Positions 7,328-9,400 of a DNA stretch of 9,400 nucleotides are shown here, piece after piece. This DNA is from Bacillota bacterium. Lineage in GTDB: Bacteria > Bacillota > DTU025. The stretch is taken from contig DUWJ01000320.1 in NCBI GenBank assembly GCA_012842765.1, positions 1 through 9,400 of the forward strand, written 5' to 3'. The notes beneath the pieces are model-generated. The model was not told the DNA's origin. It was given only the letters and a program-made list of their open reading frames with translations, and made no database searches. Each line of letters starts with the position of its first letter. The first letter of the stretch is position 1. The position numbers were made by a program, and so were the translations under genes.

Positions 7328-7346
7328 TGCAAAATTGCATCCTCCT
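7328..7346 (-). promoter_or_regulatory. Ribosome binding site of the protease gene with unusually long spacing
   Basis: AGGAGG (7346-7341) is a perfect anti-Shine-Dalgarno match, but 13 bases separate it from the ATG at 7327, longer than the usual 5-9. The spacer contains TGCAATTTTGCA, a self-complementary stretch (TGCA, ATTT loop, TGCA) that could fold and shorten the effective distance. An ATG directly after AGGAGG (7340-7338) is out of frame and too close to the site to be used. The signal peptide beginning MKRHTRWLLVV confirms the chosen start. Confidence 0.7.
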
Positions 7347-7450
7347 CTATTTCGATGTCACATACGATAAAAACTACGTCTACCCAGCAACCACAGATCA
7401 GCATCTATTCCCCATATTTTGCAGGAAAGCATCGCCCCCTCCAATCCGTT

Positions 7451-7475
7451 CAACTCTCATTGAGTTTTCACTCAA
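7451..7475 (-). promoter_or_regulatory. Overlapping inverted repeats in the protease leader, possible operator
   Basis: TTGAGT (7460-7465) and ACTCAA (7470-7475) form a perfect 6-bp inverted repeat with a four-base centre (GAAA on the minus strand). A third arm, AACTC at 7452-7456, can pair alternatively with GAGTT at 7462-7466. This lies about 125-150 bases ahead of the protease ATG. Two mutually exclusive pairings could mean a regulator site or a switchable leader hairpin. No known operator consensus was recognised. Confidence 0.35.
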
Positions 7476-7506
7476 CAAACGGGCTTTCCATGAATCTGTC
7501 TGCTTG

Positions 7507-7514
7507 ATAATATA
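7507..7514 (-). promoter_or_regulatory. Possible -10 element for the protease gene
   Basis: On the minus strand CTTTATATTATC contains overlapping TATATT and TATTAT, each close to TATAAT. A start from here would give a leader of roughly 170 bases that includes the inverted repeats at 7451-7475. The hexamers at -35 distance (ACTGTG or TGTGGC) are poor, so this is the best available A/T-rich candidate rather than a clear promoter. Confidence 0.3.
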
Positions 7515-7516
7515 AA

Positions 7517-7884
7517 GAACAGGTCACTCGCCACAGTGCCCTCAGCGGCCCTCTGGAAGTGACCCGCGATACGTGCCTGAATGGCCCGCATGGCGTCTAG
7601 ATCTCGTTGATGCCTTGTCACACATCAAAAACCCTGTTGCAAGACGCCAGGCTCAAAGAAGCAGAGCCCTTCTGCTCAAGAAAATGCGTTCGTTTGGATA
7701 CCAAGCTGGACGGCCAATCCAGGCAAGCTGGATAACGCGGTCAGCGCAACTGTTTTCGCTGCTACCGATCTTGCCACTACCAATGCCACAAACCAAGCGC
7801 ACATTCACTAGACAGACTCCGGTCTCGCTAATGTTTCTACTTGGGGCGGCGAATTCCTTCCATTTGTGCATGGATTGGTAAAAC
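7517..7884. other. Gap of about 370 bases without a convincing gene
   Basis: Open frames of 72 codons (minus) and 102 codons (plus, starting at 7573) exist. Neither has a good ribosome binding site or a recognisable product. A third plus-strand frame, 7611-7982, is open for 123 codons apart from one TAG at 7809-7811. Part of it (KLDNAVSATVFAATDLATT) is protein-like, but the end runs antisense into the HAD gene. A 9-bp direct repeat CAAGCTGGA occurs at 7702-7710 and 7724-7732. No RNA gene or mobile-element end was recognised. Confidence 0.4.
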
Positions 7885-7902
7885 TGCCAGGCCGTTTAGG
7901 CA
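7885..7902 (-). terminator. Weak terminator-like hairpin after the HAD gene
   Basis: On the minus strand TGCC and GGCA form a short 4-bp stem, followed by G and then TTTT. It lies about 30 bases after the HAD stop codon. The stem is short and the loop is ten bases, so this is only a weak candidate. It fits the idea that the foldase/HAD unit ends before the 600-base gap. Confidence 0.3.
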
Positions 7903-7929
7903 ATTATGGCGCCCCGAGCAACACATGCA

Positions 7930-8655
7930 CTACAGGAACTCCTCCGCCGAGAGGAACTCCACAAGATCGTCAAAACTGCCCCTGAAGTCAGGATCTCGCC
8001 TTACGGGATCACGATCTAAGATGTAGTCCTCAACCAGGTAAGTCGTGATCCCAAGATCTCCTGCCACAAGATCCTCCCAGGTATCGTTCCCTACCATCAA
8101 GCATTCTTCAGGGGATCTGTCCAAAACAGAAAGTATCTCTTCGTAATACTTCAGATTAGGTTTGCAGAAATGTGAAGTCTCATACGATGTCACAAGAGCG
8201 TAAGGAAGACCGTCCACGTCGCCCCAACGCATCCTCTCTTCAATGGCTACCAGAGGAAAGAGCGGATTCGTAGCGATCACAACTTCGTATCCCCTGTCAA
8301 GCAGGTTTTCTATCATGCCTCTGGCAGAAGGGTGCGGCGTGACGCCTAGCATCTGCTTAATGCTGGGAAACCCGTCTTCAGCAAGGTAAAAAGCATCGAA
8401 CAGCGGCATCAGCTCGGCCTCCGATCGCCCTGTCCTGCCGAAAAAGTCGACCACAAAGACATCCCGATTTGTAAGGGCGGGATCTTCACACGAGACCATC
8501 GCCTCGACCGATGCCATCAGAGCCTCTGTAAGAGCCTTTGGCTCCATAACATCTGACAGGCTCTCTACGATCTTCTCTATATACGCCCTGAAAAACTCCT
8601 CGAACTCGAAATGTGCAAGAGTGCCATCGAGGTCGAACATAACAGTCTTAATCAT
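7930..8655 (-). CDS. HAD-superfamily hydrolase, phosphatase-like
   Basis: A 241-residue cytoplasmic protein with all four haloacid dehalogenase motifs. Motif I is FDLDGT with nucleophile Asp8 and acid/base Asp10. Motif II is VVIATN with Thr129. Motif III is Lys165 (FCKPN). Motif IV is GNDTWED with Asp191, Glu194 and Asp195 for Mg2+ binding. Residues about 14-115 between motifs I and II are mostly helical, fitting a C1-type cap as in subfamily IA (phosphoglycolate phosphatase-like and relatives). The expected reaction is Mg2+-dependent phosphomonoester hydrolysis; the substrate cannot be told. The start at 8655 is chosen because GAGGTGAT sits just upstream and motif I then falls at the usual distance from the N-terminus. 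The frame stays open 34 codons further upstream, but that stretch is Arg-rich and unlike the family. It follows the foldase gene by 115 bases and may be co-transcribed. Confidence 0.9.
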   Translation of the reverse strand: MIKTVMFDLDGTLAHFEFEEFFRAYIEKIVESLSDVMEPKALTEALMASVEAMVSCEDPALTNRDVFVVDFFGRTGRSEAELMPLFDAFYLAEDGFPSIKQMLGVTPHPSARGMIENLLDRGYEVVIATNPLFPLVAIEERMRWGDVDGLPYALVTSYETSHFCKPNLKYYEEILSVLDRSPEECLMVGNDTWEDLVAGDLGITTYLVEDYILDRDPVRRDPDFRGSFDDLVEFLSAEEFL

Positions 8656-8658
8656 GTA

Positions 8659-8666
8659 ATCACCTC
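8659..8666 (-). promoter_or_regulatory. Ribosome binding site that decides the HAD start
   Basis: GAGGTGAT lies three bases ahead of the ATG at 8655-8653 (five bases from the GAGGTG core). It selects this Met over an upstream in-frame ATG at 8757, which would add 34 residues not typical of the family. Confidence 0.75.
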
Positions 8667-8729
8667 GGATATGAAAGCTAGTGTACGGCCTCCGGCACAT
8701 GGCTAGACGATTCGCCCTATGCAGCCCCA

Positions 8730-8742
8730 GCCTTGCCAAGGC
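8730..8742. repeat. 13-bp near-palindrome between foldase and HAD genes
   Basis: GCCTT and AAGGC pair around a three-base centre, starting 28 bases after the foldase stop codon. No U-tract follows on the minus strand, so read-through into the HAD gene is expected. It may stabilise the upstream message or bind a regulator. Confidence 0.3.
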
Positions 8743-8770
8743 CACGGCAGCACCCAACTACGTAAAATGT

Positions 8771-9400
8771 CTATGGCAACGTCGTCGTTCCAAGATCTGC
8801 GAAACGGGGATCGAACACGATTATGGCGCTGTCACGCTTAAGCTCTGCAACGAGCTGCTTGAAATCGAGAGCGTATTTGCTCTTGATCGCCCACTCAATG
8901 TTCTCCCAAACATCCTCCATGGGAATGGTTCTGGCATCCATCTTCCCAGTCACCTGGAGAATATGGTATCCATACTGTGACTTCACAATTCCGCTTGTCT
9001 CCCCGACCGGAGTCGAGAATGCGGCCCGTTCAAACTCGGGCACCATGGCCCCCCGGGGGAAATAGCCCAGGTCACCGCCGGCCTTCGCCGAATACGTGTC
9101 CTCAGACCTTTCCTTGGCAAGTTCCCCGAAGTCCGCCCCCGACTCGAGCAACTGCAGGATCTCTTCTGCTTCCTTCTCCGCGCCTACAAGGATGTGGCTC
9201 GCCCTCACTTGCTCCGGAATCGTGTAGTCCGCAATGTGAGAGTTGTAATGTTCGGCAATATCCTCTGCCGACACCTTCACATCCTTCGTAGAGACCTTGA
9301 ATACCAGAAGACTCATCTCTAGACTCTTGCGAAAACTCTCTTGCGTCATGCCGTATTGGGCTAGAACAGCGTCGAAGTCAGAACCCGTCGCCTCGCGCAC
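8771..9400 (-). CDS. Parvulin-type peptidyl-prolyl isomerase, PrsA/SurA-like foldase (N-terminus outside window)
   Basis: The last 210 codons of a longer gene; the 5' end is cut by the window edge. The frame begins with GTG exactly at the edge, but that is unlikely to be the real start because foldases of this family carry a signal peptide and N-terminal chaperone helices. Visible residues 1-60 (numbered from the edge) look like the end of the SurA/PrsA N-terminal chaperone region (SFRKSLEMSLLVFKV, then EDIAEHYN). Residues about 64-155 are the rotamase domain: RASHILV (His69), the hallmark GGDLGYFPRGAMVPEFE (108-124) and GYHILQVTGK (His146). The C-terminal part is a helix ending in IIVFDPRF. 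Such proteins catalyse cis-trans isomerisation of prolyl bonds and chaperone exported proteins outside the cytoplasm. Whether it is a PrsA lipoprotein or a periplasmic SurA cannot be told without the N-terminus. It could assist folding of envelope proteins such as the PorV-like barrel; that link is inference. Confidence 0.9.
   Translation of the reverse strand: MREATGSDFDAVLAQYGMTQESFRKSLEMSLLVFKVSTKDVKVSAEDIAEHYNSHIADYTIPEQVRASHILVGAEKEAEEILQLLESGADFGELAKERSEDTYSAKAGGDLGYFPRGAMVPEFERAAFSTPVGETSGIVKSQYGYHILQVTGKMDARTIPMEDVWENIEWAIKSKYALDFKQLVAELKRDSAIIVFDPRFADLGTTTLP

Noticed and set aside
7573..7881. A 102-codon + strand frame in the gap between HAD and protease genes
   Set aside because: No good ribosome binding site ahead of the ATG, no recognisable domain, and composition unlike the neighbouring genes.
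7611..7982. Protein-like + strand frame with a single in-frame TAG, considered as a pseudogene or stop-codon read-through
   Set aside because: There is no start site or recognised family, and its 3' end is antisense to the HAD gene. Chance openness is the simpler explanation.
8656..8757. N-terminal extension of the HAD protein by 34 residues
   Set aside because: The frame is open, but the extension is Arg-rich and unlike the family, and GAGGTGAT directly precedes the internal ATG at 8655.

Overview
The window reads as a chromosomal segment from a diderm (outer-membrane) bacterium, with every recognisable gene on the minus strand. The diderm call rests on one gene: a PorV/UPF0164-type outer-membrane beta-barrel protein with a signal peptide and a C-terminal phenylalanine. 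Strong AGGAGG-type ribosome binding sites suggest a Firmicutes-like or deep-branching thermophile-like lineage, but the phylum cannot be fixed from this sequence. No rRNA, tRNA, CRISPR array, transposase or phage gene was seen.

Layout in the direction of transcription (right to left). At 9400-8771 lies the C-terminal part of a parvulin-type peptidyl-prolyl isomerase (PrsA/SurA-like foldase), cut by the window edge. It is followed at 8655-7930 by a HAD-superfamily phosphatase-like protein with its own good ribosome binding site. Next is about 600 bases without a convincing gene; its left part is the leader of a giant secreted protease. That protease fills 7327-1841 (1828 residues). It has a signal peptide, an I9-like propeptide, a subtilisin (S8) catalytic domain, a PKD domain, an amidotransferase-like fold, Ig-like and nidogen-like beta domains, a second PKD, a beta-propeller-like segment, a third PKD, another Ig-like domain, and a FlgD/type-A CTD-like tail. 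A 158-base gap with a GC-rich inverted repeat separates it from the PorV-like gene (1682-774). A 10-bp-stem hairpin at 663-687 probably ends that unit. About 600 bases further left hold only a possible decayed membrane-protein fragment and the leader of another minus-strand gene. Only that gene's first 19 codons (57-1) are inside the window; they resemble flavin reductase-like proteins.

The most interesting point is the pairing of the giant subtilisin, which ends in a type-A CTD-like domain, directly upstream of a PorV-family protein. In Bacteroidota, PorV is the outer-membrane shuttle that collects type IX secretion cargo carrying such tails. The pair could be a cargo and dedicated carrier module for cell-surface display or release of a large protease. 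A periplasmic foldase upstream would fit an envelope theme, but the 600-base gap argues against one continuous operon. The catalytic Asp motif of the protease is also atypical (Asp-Ala-Asp instead of Asp-Thr/Ser-Gly).
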